Positions 27,016 to 36,668 of a stretch of DNA of 64,000 nucleotides are shown here, piece by piece (positions within the stretch are counted from its first letter, which is position 1; the number at the start of each line of letters is the position of its first letter). Under the pieces are notes generated by a model, which did no database searches, was not told the origin of the DNA, and saw nothing but the letters and a program-made list of their open reading frames with translations. The DNA lies in contig NZ_CAOJCM010000002.1 of the NCBI RefSeq assembly GCF_948329825.1, positions 868,001 through 932,000 of the forward strand. Direction: 5' to 3'. Position numbers and translations under genes: made by a program. Source of the DNA: Paenibacillus sp. JJ-100. GTDB taxonomy: Bacteria > Bacillota > Bacilli > Paenibacillales > Paenibacillaceae.

Positions 27016-28647
27016 TCACAATTGAATAACCTGGTGCTGTCCCGCGAATGCAGTAGATGCCTCTATCATGTCTTCAATCCAATCCGTTCCATAACGATTC
27101 AGGTAAAAGAGTGCATTATGTACTCGCTCCTGCGGTTTGCCCATCGGGAACAAGGCATTCTGAATACCATTCCAATGTCTTAGACTCACTTGATGTTTAT
27201 CTTCAATAGCTTTGCGAGTCTGCCGCTCCAGATATTGAATTTGCTCGTTCATTTTACCCAAATTGGCTTCTCCGATCCGTTTAAGTCCCGGATGCACTTC
27301 AGCCACTTCATTTAGCAGAGGTTGATAGAGAGCCATAAACTGCTCACGAATCTGTGCAAATCGTTCCTCGACCTGGAATGTTTCCTGCTCAGTCAGCCAT
27401 TTCTCCTTTTTTTCATCCATTCGGTACTGTACATCCTGGAAGGAAAGTCCATATTGCTTCATGTGTTTGAGGTGTACATCCTCCAAAATCGTGAAAGAAA
27501 GACGCGGTAGTATGATCGGCATCTGTAATCCAAATGTACGGAATGCTTCGCGTGTAAGACCCCAATATGCAATTTCACCATTACCTAAAATAACAGCTGC
27601 CACTGGTAGCAATGCATCTTGCATTAATGGACGAGTCAATACATTATTGCTGAAACGCTCAGGGTGATCGTTCAATTCTTGTAACAAACGCTCTTCCGTA
27701 AAAGATACTAGCCCCTTGCGGTCCTGGTACAAGTTATCTTTTTGCATCAACAGCAAACGGGAACCTTCATGAATATAAAAGAGATTCGCCCCATCTTCTG
27801 CCACTTCTGCTGGCATAGCATAACCTGCTTGTTGTACATGCGATGCACCTTGCAAATAAGCTGTGCGTAACGCATGATTATCCCGAATCAAACGTTCAAA
27901 AACCGGTTTCTCCAACTTGCGCAATTCGGGGTCAGCAGCATCCATAAGTACCAGCCCGGTTTTGGCAAACAAGGCGGATATCAACCTTGCAAATGCATCA
28001 CTCAGATTCGTGCTGGATTGATGAATCTCAGTAATCAGCTTGATCAGATCCGGTTTATGGACTGTATCAGGTAATACATGCTGCACCTGTCCCAGCACGG
28101 TCTCCCACTGTTCCCATTTCACTTGCACATAACTTACCGAATCTTTACCCTTAAAGTGACCTTGCAGTTTGACTTTTTGGATATCGCCTAACGAATCAGG
28201 TAAATACGTATGATTCACCTCATCCCAGTCATGGTCCTCACCTGCAATCCAAAATACAGGAACAACTGGATGCTTCAGATGCTTTTCCGCTTCACGTGCA
28301 GCAGCGACTACACTGGCTGCTTTGTATATCACGAACAACGGTCCGCTGAGCAGGCCACTCTGTTGCCCTCCAGTAACGACCATTGCATTCTCTTCAACAA
28401 GGCGTGTAATTGAAGCATGAACCTGATCATGATCATTTACTCGCTTATTATATAAACGTAAATACGCCGCCAGTTTATGACGGTCTACACGTGTATGCTC
28501 CGATTGGTTCAGCCATTCTGCACGCGCGTGGAGGCCGTTTTCCCAGCTAATATCATATTCATAAAGGCTTCGCGCAGCATCTCTCGTACAGATATAATCC
28601 TCTGCAAGCTGTGATCCGCTACGGAGCGCCTCAGTAATTCCTTCCAT
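27016..28647 (-). CDS. bshC: Putative cysteine ligase BshC (bacillithiol synthesis)
   Basis: BshC is thought to add cysteine to glucosaminyl-malate, the last step of bacillithiol synthesis. Family features in the 543-residue protein include VVTGGQQSGLLSGPLFVIYK, VPVFWIAGEDHDWDEVNHTY and the C-terminal NALFYLNRYGTDWIEDMIE. The ATG at 28647 is chosen because AAGGAGG lies 8 bases upstream; a start nine codons earlier (28674) lacks this. A long helical segment (around residues 400-490) fits the coiled coil of the known structure. In Bacillus subtilis bshC (yllA) directly precedes mraZ; here ahcY lies between. Confidence 0.94.
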   Translation of the reverse strand: MEGITEALRSGSQLAEDYICTRDAARSLYEYDISWENGLHARAEWLNQSEHTRVDRHKLAAYLRLYNKRVNDHDQVHASITRLVEENAMVVTGGQQSGLLSGPLFVIYKAASVVAAAREAEKHLKHPVVPVFWIAGEDHDWDEVNHTYLPDSLGDIQKVKLQGHFKGKDSVSYVQVKWEQWETVLGQVQHVLPDTVHKPDLIKLITEIHQSSTNLSDAFARLISALFAKTGLVLMDAADPELRKLEKPVFERLIRDNHALRTAYLQGASHVQQAGYAMPAEVAEDGANLFYIHEGSRLLLMQKDNLYQDRKGLVSFTEERLLQELNDHPERFSNNVLTRPLMQDALLPVAAVILGNGEIAYWGLTREAFRTFGLQMPIILPRLSFTILEDVHLKHMKQYGLSFQDVQYRMDEKKEKWLTEQETFQVEERFAQIREQFMALYQPLLNEVAEVHPGLKRIGEANLGKMNEQIQYLERQTRKAIEDKHQVSLRHWNGIQNALFPMGKPQERVHNALFYLNRYGTDWIEDMIEASTAFAGQHQVIQL

Positions 28648-28737
28648 GAGGTCTGCCTCCTTATTTTGCTTCAAAAGAGCCTTTCTTGATTGTACCGAAT
28701 TCAGTAGCGCTTCGTCAAAGCAAAGTCACAAATAATA

Positions 28738-28766
28738 TAAAAAAACCGCCGATCTAAATCGGCGGT
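28738..28766 (-). terminator. Rho-independent terminator after oppDF
   Basis: The 9-bp stem accgccgat/atcggcggt (28745-28753 with 28758-28766) with a 4-base loop is followed on the minus strand by a T-run (28738-28745). It ends the oppBC-DF transcript. Confidence 0.93.
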
Positions 28767-28804
28767 TATGATGTATATAATAGCATATTCGTTTTTCGTA
28801 ACGA

Positions 28805-30574
28805 TTATACGTATGGTTCTGCAACCCAGTGTCCTTTGGATACCTCAATCAATTTAGCATTTTCCAAATTGTAAGGATCATTCACAGGACCGCCCGCTGC
28901 ATTCTGAATTGGACCAGACTGTTCTTCTGGCAACAGAATGCGGCGTTTATTTGCTTCAACCTCTGGGTCTGGAACAGGGATAGCAGAAAGCAATGTTTTA
29001 GTATATGGATGAATCGGATTAGAGTACAGTTCTTCACTCTCAGCCAGCTCCACCACTTTACCCATATACATAACCGCTACACGGTCACTGATATGTTTTA
29101 CCATGGACAAATCGTGGGCGATAAAGAGATATGTCAATCCAAGACGCTGCTGCAGCTCTTCAAGCAATTTAACGACCTGAGCTTGAATAGATACATCGAG
29201 TGCAGAAAGCGGCTCATCACATATAATAAACTTAGGATCAACGGCAAGCGCACGCGCAATTCCGATCCGCTGTCTTTGTCCACCCGAGAATTCATGCGGA
29301 TAACGCAGAGCGTGACTAGAGTTAAGCCCTACTAGATCTAGTAGTTCTTCTACGCGTCTCTTACGCTCTTTAGAGCTTTTAGCCAGACCGTGAATATCCA
29401 GAGACTCCCCGATAATATCCATAACGTTAAAACGTGGATTCAGTGAGGCATAAGGGTCTTGGAAAATCATCTGCATGTCTTTACGCATCTCTTTCATCTT
29501 GCGCGGAGACAATTTATAGATATCCGTACCATTGAAGTTAACACTTCCACCTGTTGGTTCATAAAGACGTAGAATAGTACGTCCAGTTGTTGATTTACCA
29601 CAACCTGACTCACCTACAACCCCAAGTGTTTCTCCTTCAAAGATATCAAAGCTAACGTCATTTACAGCTTTAAGGATGTTACCTTTACCAAGGTTAAAGT
29701 ACTGCTTCAAGTTTTTCACTTGAACCAAAGGTTTGTTACTGCCTTTGACAATACCTACCGGAGTTGGTTTTTCCTTTTTCGGCTCGTCCAGACGAGGAAG
29801 AGCGTTCAGCAATTTAATGGTGTAGGGGTGCTGAGGATTTCTGAAGATCTCGGCGGTTGTTCCTGTTTCAACAACTTCGCCTTCCTTCATGACAACTACA
29901 CGGTCACACATTCCCGCTACTACACCAAGGTCATGCGTAATCAGCATGATTGAAGTTCCAAGCTTTTTCTGCATATCTTTCATAACATCCAGAATTTGAG
30001 CTTGAATGGTTACGTCGAGTGCTGTTGTTGGCTCGTCCGCAATTAGTAAGGAAGGACGACAAGCAAGAGCAATCGCAATCATGGCACGCTGACGCATACC
30101 ACCAGAGAACTGGTGCGGGTAATGATTCATACGAATTGCTGCATTTTTAATACCAACAAGCTCCAGCATTTCCAGTGCAGCTTTGTTCGCTGCTTGCTTG
30201 GACATATTTTGGTGTTTACGTAATACTTCTGTAATTTGTTTACCAACTTTAATCGTTGGATTCAGAGAAGTCATCGGATCCTGGAAGATCATACCGATAT
30301 CTTTACCACGTATAGCTTCCATTTGTTTATCTGATTTATTCAACAGATCCTGACCGTGAAACGTAATATCTCCGCTCTTAACCTTCGAAGGCGGGGAGGG
30401 AATCAATTTCATGATGGTTTGGGCAGTAACACTTTTACCACTACCCGATTCACCTACGATTCCCAGCGTTTCTCCTTTGCCAATTTCAAAACTCACATTT
30501 TTAACGGCATCAAATTCACCAGAACGTGTCTTAAACGATACGCTTAAGTCTTTGACTGTTAAAATCGGCTCCAT
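28805..30574 (-). CDS. Fused oligopeptide ABC transporter ATPase (OppD-OppF in one chain)
   Basis: The two ATPase subunits of a peptide importer are joined in one 589-residue protein. The first half has Walker A GESGSGKS (41-48), signature FSGGMRQR (from 156) and Walker B LLIADEP; the second half, after a lysine/proline linker near 265-285, has Walker A GESGCGKS (321-328), FSGGQRQR and FIICDEP. Both halves have the C-terminal HPYT block of peptide transporters. All catalytic motifs look intact, so both sites should hydrolyse ATP. In many species oppD and oppF are separate genes. It follows oppC by 17 bases. Confidence 0.95.
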   Translation of the reverse strand: MEPILTVKDLSVSFKTRSGEFDAVKNVSFEIGKGETLGIVGESGSGKSVTAQTIMKLIPSPPSKVKSGDITFHGQDLLNKSDKQMEAIRGKDIGMIFQDPMTSLNPTIKVGKQITEVLRKHQNMSKQAANKAALEMLELVGIKNAAIRMNHYPHQFSGGMRQRAMIAIALACRPSLLIADEPTTALDVTIQAQILDVMKDMQKKLGTSIMLITHDLGVVAGMCDRVVVMKEGEVVETGTTAEIFRNPQHPYTIKLLNALPRLDEPKKEKPTPVGIVKGSNKPLVQVKNLKQYFNLGKGNILKAVNDVSFDIFEGETLGVVGESGCGKSTTGRTILRLYEPTGGSVNFNGTDIYKLSPRKMKEMRKDMQMIFQDPYASLNPRFNVMDIIGESLDIHGLAKSSKERKRRVEELLDLVGLNSSHALRYPHEFSGGQRQRIGIARALAVDPKFIICDEPLSALDVSIQAQVVKLLEELQQRLGLTYLFIAHDLSMVKHISDRVAVMYMGKVVELAESEELYSNPIHPYTKTLLSAIPVPDPEVEANKRRILLPEEQSGPIQNAAGGPVNDPYNLENAKLIEVSKGHWVAEPYV

Positions 30575-30591
30575 AATCCCACCTCCTGTTT

Positions 30592-31518
30592 CTATTTACG
30601 TAATTTCGGATCTAGTGCATCGCGCAATCCATCGCCGAGTAAGTTAAATGCAAGCATAGTAACAACCATCAAACCTGCCGGGAACCACATCCGCCATGGA
30701 TACAGAGTCCAGCCTGTAAGTGCATCATTAATCATGGATCCAAGAGATGATCTTGGTGCAGATACCCCCAAACCAAGGAAGCTCAGGAATGCCTCAGCAA
30801 AGATCGCATTTGGAATAGACAGCGTCAGTGTGACAATAATCGGACCGACTGCATTTGGAAGCAAGTGGCGGAACAGTTGACGTCCCGTACCGGCACCCAT
30901 AGAACGAGCGGCAAGGATAAAATCTCTATTCTTGAGTTGCATAATCTCACCGCGCACAATCCAGGCCATGCTGATCCAGCCTGTAATGGTGAGTGCAATA
31001 ATAATTGTTGTAAGGCTTGGCTCAAGTACAACCAGCAACAGGATAACAACAAGCATATAAGGCAAAGAATACAAAATTTCAGAGAACTTGTTCATAAATC
31101 CGTCAACTCGTCCACCATAGTAACCCATGATAGCTCCATAAATAACACCGATAACAAGGTCGATCAAAGCCGCAGCCAAACCTACGGTCAACGATACACG
31201 TGCGCCAACCCATGTTCTTACCCATACATCACGACCCAGGTCGTCTGTACCAAACCAGTGCTCTGCGCTTGGAGCAGCGTTAGCATTAAGCAAGTCATTG
31301 GAATAATAATTATAACTTGTAAACAAAGAAGTTGGACCTATGATAGCAAAGAGTACAACAAGTATAAGCACACCAAGACTGATCATCGCGGCTTTGTTCG
31401 TTGCAAGTCTGTACATCGCATCTCTAAAAAGGGATACACTTTCTTGCGGCTTAACCGCTGCCTGACTGTTCAGGTCAGTGTTCGCCGTTCCATTATTGTT
31501 ATTATTCGTGCCAGACAA
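30592..31518 (-). CDS. oppC: Peptide ABC transporter permease OppC
   Basis: One of the two membrane subunits of the peptide importer. The 308-residue protein has an asparagine-rich N-terminal tail, a first transmembrane segment (about 44-66), the OppC/DppC block HWFGTDDLGRDVWVRTWVGA, and the cytoplasmic EAA loop (AARSMGAGTGRQLFRHLLPN) that docks to the ATPase. About six transmembrane segments in all. Its start lies 2 bases before the end of oppB, so both permeases are coupled. Confidence 0.95.
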   Translation of the reverse strand: MSGTNNNNNGTANTDLNSQAAVKPQESVSLFRDAMYRLATNKAAMISLGVLILVVLFAIIGPTSLFTSYNYYSNDLLNANAAPSAEHWFGTDDLGRDVWVRTWVGARVSLTVGLAAALIDLVIGVIYGAIMGYYGGRVDGFMNKFSEILYSLPYMLVVILLLVVLEPSLTTIIIALTITGWISMAWIVRGEIMQLKNRDFILAARSMGAGTGRQLFRHLLPNAVGPIIVTLTLSIPNAIFAEAFLSFLGLGVSAPRSSLGSMINDALTGWTLYPWRMWFPAGLMVVTMLAFNLLGDGLRDALDPKLRK

Positions 31519-31520
31519 CG

Positions 31521-32453
31521 TTATGCCCCCTTCCGGCTTTCTAACTTAATTCTAGGATCAATCAATACGTAAGCGATATCTGTAAGGAAACGCGCCAACA
31601 TCAGGAGAATACCATAGAAAATTGTGATTCCCATGATCATCGTGTAATCCCGGTTCGTAATACTCTCGACAAACACTTTACCAATTCCGCCAATGTTAAA
31701 GATCTGCTCAATAACAACAGAACCAGTGATGATATTAGCAGTCATTGGTCCTACATACGTAACAACTGGCAAAATACCATTCCGTACAACGTGCTTAAAC
31801 ATGATGGCAGGCCATTTCAAACCTTTAGCTTTCGCCGTTTTGATATAGTCTGCATGTAAAACTTCCAGCATGCTTGAACGCGTTAGACGTGCTATAAATG
31901 CAATTGGGGATGCAGATAATGCTGCAACAGGAAGGACATAGTCAAGGGGTCCATCAAAGCCCATAACGTTAAACCATCCCAGTTTAAACGCGAACACATA
32001 TTGTAACAAAGATGCCAGCAAGAAACTTGGTACCGCAATTCCGATAACAGCAAGCACCATCGTGACATCATCAATCAGTTTTCGGTGATATACCGCTGCG
32101 AGCAAACCTAGTAATACCCCCACGATCACCGAGATAATGATTGCGAAAATACCAATTTTTAAAGAAGCCGTGAATGTACTCACAATCATGTCTGTAACGC
32201 CTTGGTTCAGATAGTTCATCGAAACTCCAAAATCACCTCTTACAATATCTCCAATGTATTTGAAATATTGTACATACATCGGCTTATCCAAGCCGTACTT
32301 CTCTTCAAGAAGAGCCCGAATTTCAGGTGATACTCTTTTTTCAGATGTAAAAGGGTCACCAGGAATGGCCTTCATCAAGAAGAACGTCATCGATGCGAGT
32401 ATGAAAAGCGATAGCAGCATAAATAGCAGTTTTTTCAAAACGTACTTTAACAA
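31521..32453 (-). CDS. oppB: Peptide ABC transporter permease OppB
   Basis: The partner permease of OppC. A TTG start at 32453 is chosen because GGAGGTG lies 8 bases upstream and the product then begins MLKYVLKKLLFMLLSLFILA, a normal OppB start (310 residues). A frame open to 32570 would cross into the region after the oppA terminator and has no support. Family features are FFLMKAIPGDPF, the EAA loop (YIKTAKAKGLKWPAIMFKHV) and IEQIFNIGGIGKVFVESI. About six transmembrane segments. Confidence 0.94.
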   Translation of the reverse strand: MLKYVLKKLLFMLLSLFILASMTFFLMKAIPGDPFTSEKRVSPEIRALLEEKYGLDKPMYVQYFKYIGDIVRGDFGVSMNYLNQGVTDMIVSTFTASLKIGIFAIIISVIVGVLLGLLAAVYHRKLIDDVTMVLAVIGIAVPSFLLASLLQYVFAFKLGWFNVMGFDGPLDYVLPVAALSASPIAFIARLTRSSMLEVLHADYIKTAKAKGLKWPAIMFKHVVRNGILPVVTYVGPMTANIITGSVVIEQIFNIGGIGKVFVESITNRDYTMIMGITIFYGILLMLARFLTDIAYVLIDPRIKLESRKGA

Positions 32454-32572
32454 CCCTTGCACACCTCCACAAACAATATTTTGTATACAAATCGATTGTA
32501 GAATTAGACCGCAATAAAGTCCAATCCATTTATCGGAAATTTCAGAATTATAAGGAAAATCGATGCGCAAAC

Positions 32573-32615
32573 AAAAAAATCGGGATATATATGGAGTTCC
32601 ACATATATATCCCGA
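32573..32615 (-). terminator. Terminator between oppA and oppB
   Basis: A perfect 14-bp stem (32580-32593 with 32602-32615) is followed on the minus strand by seven T. It lies 28 bases after oppA and 120 bases before oppB. It probably stops most transcripts so that the binding protein is made in excess over the permeases and ATPase. Confidence 0.92.
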
Positions 32616-32643
32616 AGCAAATCATATTAGACTTCAGAACAAC

Positions 32644-34344
32644 TTACTTCTCTTCCAGATATGCACGAGTGAAGTCAATTGCTCCACTGAAATCCAGTTG
32701 TACGCCTTTCAGGTAAGGCTTCGTCAAGGAAACGTTAGTGTAGTAGTAGATTGGCAATACGCCCATTTCATCTTGAATCAGAATTTTCTCTGCATCAGCA
32801 AATGCAGCCATACGTGCAGCGGCATCCGCTGTTTTTACAGTTTCTTCTAGATTTTTATCGTACTGTGCATTGCTAAATTTGGAGTCGTTGTTTGTGTTGC
32901 CAGTTTTCCACATTTCCAAGAAGTTGAACGGATCGTTATAGTCAGCAGACCAGCCCGCACGAGCGATTTGGAAGTTTTGTTTTTGACGGTTATCCAGGAA
33001 TACTTTCCACTCTTGGTTTTCCGTTTTCACGTCTACACCAAGATTGTTTTTCCACATATCAGCAATTGCCAATGCAACTTTCGCGTGAGCATCACTAGTG
33101 TTGTAGATCAAAGTAATTTCTGGCAATGTTGTGTAACCTTCTTCTTTCATACCTTCAGCAAGCAGTTTTTTTGCTTCATCCACATTTTCAGTGAAGTAAT
33201 CATCTTTGTGTTCTGTACGGAATTCTTCCTTTTCACCACGAATACCTGGTGGTACAAAGCCGAATGCTGGAATTTGTCCACCTTGTGTAACTTTATCAAC
33301 GATCAATTGACGTTGAATGGACATTGCAAATGCTTTACGGATTTTAGCGTTGTTAAATGGTGCTTCATTTACGTTGAACTGGTAGTAGTACGTACTAGCA
33401 ATACCAGTAGCTTTAAACTCGTTTGGCAACTCAGCTTTCAAAGAAGGAATTTGGTCTGTTGGAATTTCACCGTTAGGTGCACCAGTGTAGTCCAATTGTC
33501 CTGATTTGTAAGCTTGCAGCTCAGAAGCACTGCTGCTTGTCAGGGACATGTTAATTTCTGACAACTTGATATCAGATGCTGCATGGTAACCTTCGTTTTT
33601 CTTCACAACAATTTTTTGACCTTTAGCATATTGATCCATTACAAATGGTCCGTTAACGATCATGTTTTTGTGGTCAGCGAAAAACTTATCATTCGTGTCA
33701 GCAGACTTGTGTACTGGGTAGTACGTGTAGAATGCAGTCAGTCCCAAGAAGTAAGGAGTAGGGTTCTCCAGTGTTACTTCAAGTGTGTGCTCATCTTTAG
33801 CTACTACACCCACTTGAGAGAAGTCAGTAATTTTAGTACCTTTGAACTTCGGATCTTTGCTCATGTTAAAGCCTTCAGCGCCCTTGATGTAGTACAATTG
33901 GTACGCATAAGGAGAAGCTGTTTCCGGTTTCAAAGCACGTTCCCAAGAACGAACAAAATCCTCAGCTGTAATTGGGTCACCGTTGCTCCATTTTGCTTCT
34001 GGGTTCAGGGTGAAAACATATTTCAAACCATCTTCAGAAACTTCCCAATTTGTAGCCACACCTGGAGCTTCTTTACCATTCTCGTCGATGCGTACAAGAC
34101 CTTCATACAAGAACTTCAGAACTGTGTTCGTTTGGCTGTCTTTTGCTTGAGCTGGGTCAAACGTAGGAGGTTCAGCCGTTAAGTTGATTTTCAAAACTTG
34201 ATCTTTGGCAAGACCTTTTTCTCCGCTTGCAGAACCGTTATCTGTTGTGGTACCTGTGCCTTCATTTTTCGATCCGCACGCTGCAAGTACGGTACCGAAC
34301 GCCAAGATCAGCGTCAAAAGGACTAATAGACTTTTCCTTTTCAT
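32644..34344 (-). CDS. oppA: Oligopeptide-binding lipoprotein OppA
   Basis: The extracellular peptide receptor of the importer. The 566-residue precursor has a lipoprotein signal ending in VLAAC (lipidated Cys23), then a low-complexity linker rich in G, T and S. The mature part is a family 5 solute-binding protein: KINLTAEPPTFDPAQAKDSQ, FLYEGLVRID, YVFTLNPEAKWSNGDPITAEDFVRSW (read in parts) and QIARAGWSADYNDPFNFLEM. It resembles OppA/DppE types. A promoter near 34385 and a downstream terminator make it the first, separately tunable gene of the opp locus. In spore formers such systems often also import signalling peptides; that role is inferred. Confidence 0.95.
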   Translation of the reverse strand: MKRKSLLVLLTLILAFGTVLAACGSKNEGTGTTTDNGSASGEKGLAKDQVLKINLTAEPPTFDPAQAKDSQTNTVLKFLYEGLVRIDENGKEAPGVATNWEVSEDGLKYVFTLNPEAKWSNGDPITAEDFVRSWERALKPETASPYAYQLYYIKGAEGFNMSKDPKFKGTKITDFSQVGVVAKDEHTLEVTLENPTPYFLGLTAFYTYYPVHKSADTNDKFFADHKNMIVNGPFVMDQYAKGQKIVVKKNEGYHAASDIKLSEINMSLTSSSASELQAYKSGQLDYTGAPNGEIPTDQIPSLKAELPNEFKATGIASTYYYQFNVNEAPFNNAKIRKAFAMSIQRQLIVDKVTQGGQIPAFGFVPPGIRGEKEEFRTEHKDDYFTENVDEAKKLLAEGMKEEGYTTLPEITLIYNTSDAHAKVALAIADMWKNNLGVDVKTENQEWKVFLDNRQKQNFQIARAGWSADYNDPFNFLEMWKTGNTNNDSKFSNAQYDKNLEETVKTADAAARMAAFADAEKILIQDEMGVLPIYYYTNVSLTKPYLKGVQLDFSGAIDFTRAYLEEK

Positions 34345-34384
34345 CTAGCTTTTCCCCCTAAATTGATGTGGTTTATGTTTATAG

Positions 34385-34390
34385 ATTATA
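34385..34390 (-). promoter_or_regulatory. -10 element of the oppA promoter
   Basis: A perfect TATAAT on the minus strand lies about 40 bases before the oppA ATG, just downstream of a terminator. The region 17 bases further upstream has no good -35 match (GTAGAT), so an activator or an alternative spacing may be involved. Confidence 0.45.
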
Positions 34391-34401
34391 CAACCACCGG
34401 T

Positions 34402-34437
34402 CAAAAAAATCTACATTACTTTTTCAGAAAGTAATGT
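34402..34437. terminator. Bidirectional terminator between the DUF3397 gene and oppA
   Basis: The 10-bp stem acattacttt/aaagtaatgt (34413-34422 with 34428-34437) has an A-run on the left and a T-run on the right, so it can stop transcription on either strand. Its main role is probably to end the rsfA-panE-DUF3397 side before the oppA promoter. Confidence 0.85.
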
Positions 34438-34494
34438 TTTTTTCAGTTTTCGACAAAAAGGTCACATATTTTAAGTGTTTTACGTCATGTAACC

Positions 34495-34869
34495 TCACAT
34501 ATGATTCAATATGTATCTAAATAATCCAAATAAAGTAAACAAAATATACCCAAAACTCATGATCATAAATGACATGCGCCATACAGCGCGGAACATTCTT
34601 CCTCCGTCGATCTTTCCTTTTAGTCGATTTTGCGCACCTCCGATAAAACCAAGCGCTATTAGTATGAGTATTAATGTTAAATAAAATCCAAAGTTCGAAT
34701 CAAATGTTAAGTTGAATAAAGCTGATACGGAGAATACCAGAAAAAATGTAGTAACGTCCATCGCTGTTGTCAGTGCGACTGATTTATTTTTCTTCCATAC
34801 CATCATGCCCCAATACACAAGTACAAATGGAAAAAACGGTAATATACTTAATACGATAAAAAATCCCAT
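34495..34869 (-). CDS. DUF3397 family membrane protein
   Basis: A 124-residue protein with four predicted transmembrane segments (about 3-24, 34-53, 58-77 and 97-120) and a conserved GGAQNRLKGKIDGGRMFRAVWR stretch on the cytoplasmic side, read here in part. The pattern fits DUF3397, a Bacillota family of unknown function found beside panE. Its start overlaps the panE stop by one base, so the two are cotranscribed. Confidence 0.75.
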   Translation of the reverse strand: MGFFIVLSILPFFPFVLVYWGMMVWKKNKSVALTTAMDVTTFFLVFSVSALFNLTFDSNFGFYLTLILILIALGFIGGAQNRLKGKIDGGRMFRAVWRMSFMIMSFGYILFTLFGLFRYILNHM

Positions 34870-35834
34870 TAACTCACTCCTTCTGATTGCATACCTTGGA
34901 TCAAATGAAGAATCACTTCATGTGTAGGTACCTCCAGATTGAACTGCTGCGCCATTCTTATCATTGATCCATTAATTGATTCAACCTCTGTTGTGCGTTT
35001 ATGTAGAACATCTGCAAGCATCGAAGATGTATTGGAAGCAGTATCACGACATACTCCTATGACCTGTTCCCACGAATCTCCTTCCAATTGTATACCCATA
35101 GCCTTATATACGGTTAACGTCTCATCGTATAACTGGCGCATGACCCTAACTCGTTCCTTCTTGTTAAGTAATTCACCATTAGGGATTCTCCATAGAGCTG
35201 TAAGTGGGTTAATGACCCCATTAATCAGCAATTTCCTGTATACCAGCTTATCGATTTCATTCGACACTGTACAGTCAAATCCTGCCTGTTGCATAACCTT
35301 CGCTAAAGCAATTATTTGTTCCTCACAATTTTCCCCATCCGTGGTTACGGCCAACGTCTCGCTAATACCCAGACTTGTTTCTCCCGAACCCGCCCGTTGC
35401 ACTTGAGCCTCCTGTGTACGTTTCGCTCCCTCGGTTGTAATGGCACTATATATCAGTGAATATGGCAAAGCTTCCTTTAACTTCTCCAAGTGTCCTATAC
35501 CATTTTGAAAACAAGCTATTTTTAGATGACGATTGTTCAAAGTATTGATCTGGTCGATAAACTCCTTCATATGGGTTTGCTTAATAGTAAGCAGTATCCA
35601 GTCTCCAGGTGCTTTGTTCCAAGTATCTGTCAGTTCCGTTGTCGGCCGAGCATCAATCTCATCTGGCTTGATATGTATCTCGCATAAATTGTCGATCATG
35701 ATAATACCGTTTTTCTTGAGTTGATTAGCCTGCTCGGAAGTTCTAGTCCAGAATCGAACACGTTGGCCAGCTGCTTGTAGCTTTCCTCCAAACAATAGCC
35801 CTAACGAGCCCGCCCCCACAATATCTATAATCAT
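34869..35834 (-). CDS. panE: 2-dehydropantoate 2-reductase family protein (PanE/YlbQ)
   Basis: The family reduces ketopantoate to pantoate with NADPH in pantothenate synthesis. The NADPH-binding loop GAGSLGLLFGG is at the N-terminus; ACFQNGIGHLEKL, TEGAKR and VYRKLLINGVINPLTAL are family blocks, the last with the active lysine region. ATG 35834 is chosen since AGGG lies 6 bases upstream; ATG 35840 and 35858 are alternatives. Length 321 residues is usual. The closest pattern is YlbQ-like, beside rsfA as in Bacillus. Several paralogues have other ketoacid substrates, so the substrate is inferred. Confidence 0.85.
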   Translation of the reverse strand: MIIDIVGAGSLGLLFGGKLQAAGQRVRFWTRTSEQANQLKKNGIIMIDNLCEIHIKPDEIDARPTTELTDTWNKAPGDWILLTIKQTHMKEFIDQINTLNNRHLKIACFQNGIGHLEKLKEALPYSLIYSAITTEGAKRTQEAQVQRAGSGETSLGISETLAVTTDGENCEEQIIALAKVMQQAGFDCTVSNEIDKLVYRKLLINGVINPLTALWRIPNGELLNKKERVRVMRQLYDETLTVYKAMGIQLEGDSWEQVIGVCRDTASNTSSMLADVLHKRTTEVESINGSMIRMAQQFNLEVPTHEVILHLIQGMQSEGVS

Positions 35835-35937
35835 CTTCATCCCTGCTTTCAAGTTCAATGTCTATCCGAATACGTTGTCCACGATTATTCTCTGCTATAG
35901 ATCTTTCTCTTCTATAATAGAACAAATGAACACAACT

Positions 35938-35982
35938 AAAAACCCGTCATACCAGCCGCAAATAAAACGGAGGTGTGGCGGG
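35938..35982 (-). terminator. Terminator after rsfA
   Basis: An imperfect 11-bp stem (35943-35953 with 35972-35982, two mismatches) with an 18-base loop is followed on the minus strand by TTTTT. It lies 35 bases after the rsfA stop. Confidence 0.7.
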
Positions 35983-36017
35983 CATGCTTTAGAATGTAAC
36001 ATTTAGATTCACATTTA

Positions 36018-36668
36018 CTACTCAATACGTTCCAAATTTCCGTTAGCATCCATTTTGAACCTAGTCTTAAGTTCTTCTTCTTCCTCAGATAAAAAGGCAA
36101 GCCTGCGAGCCCGATCCATAATCTGGATCAATGCTTTGTAATCATCGTTCACAACACGATAATCGGTTTGGACCTCATTGACTTCCTTGGATAGTCGGTC
36201 GTTCTCACAACGCAGCTCCAGCAATTCATCTTCTTTCTCACGCAATTCCTTTTCCAACATTTTAAGTTGACGATTACTCTCCTGCACTGAACCTTTCCAT
36301 TGCCGCAGAAAGCGAATCACTGCATCCATTGATAAGGACTCATCCGTCACACCATCGTTCTTGAAAATCCCTTCTTCTGCATCCAGTGTTGTTAGTGCAG
36401 CAACCTGTGGACCAAGCATAGCCGGTTGCTTTCTGAGATAACTCCGCTTCTGTCTCTGAGCTTTAGCATTGCTAATTGCTGATTCATACTTTTTGCGTAC
36501 ACAGCTATTCCATCGGAATCCACATGCGGCTGAAGTTCTGCCTATTTTTTCTCCTACCTCTTCAAAAGCAGCCAGTTGTGTACTACCTTCCCGAATATGA
36601 CGCAATGTAACCTCAGCCAAAATCAAATCGTCCTCTGTACTCCAAGCATCCTGTCTCACTGCAGTCAT
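36018..36668 (-). CDS. rsfA: RsfA-family prespore transcription regulator
   Basis: A 216-residue protein with an N-terminal Myb/SANT-like DNA-binding region (residues 1-60: RQDAWSTEDDLILAEVTLRH, then KIGRTSAACGFRWNSCVRK), a basic stretch, and a C-terminal coiled coil (about 135-185). This layout is that of RsfA, which fine-tunes the forespore sigma-F regulon. The ATG at 36668 has AGGAGGG 11 bases upstream. The neighbour panE/ylbQ supports the call. Several RsfA paralogues usually exist in spore formers. Confidence 0.85.
   Translation of the reverse strand: MTAVRQDAWSTEDDLILAEVTLRHIREGSTQLAAFEEVGEKIGRTSAACGFRWNSCVRKKYESAISNAKAQRQKRSYLRKQPAMLGPQVAALTTLDAEEGIFKNDGVTDESLSMDAVIRFLRQWKGSVQESNRQLKMLEKELREKEDELLELRCENDRLSKEVNEVQTDYRVVNDDYKALIQIMDRARRLAFLSEEEEELKTRFKMDANGNLERIE

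Noticed and set aside
30865-31572. Plus-strand frame of 235 codons opposite oppC
   Set aside because: Antisense to a well-supported permease gene; rich in Asn, Gln and Ser as expected for the reverse of a hydrophobic protein.
32968-34182. Two plus-strand frames of about 180-200 codons opposite oppA
   Set aside because: Composition (many F, C, V) is that of the reverse strand of a lysine/glutamate-rich binding protein; no start signals.
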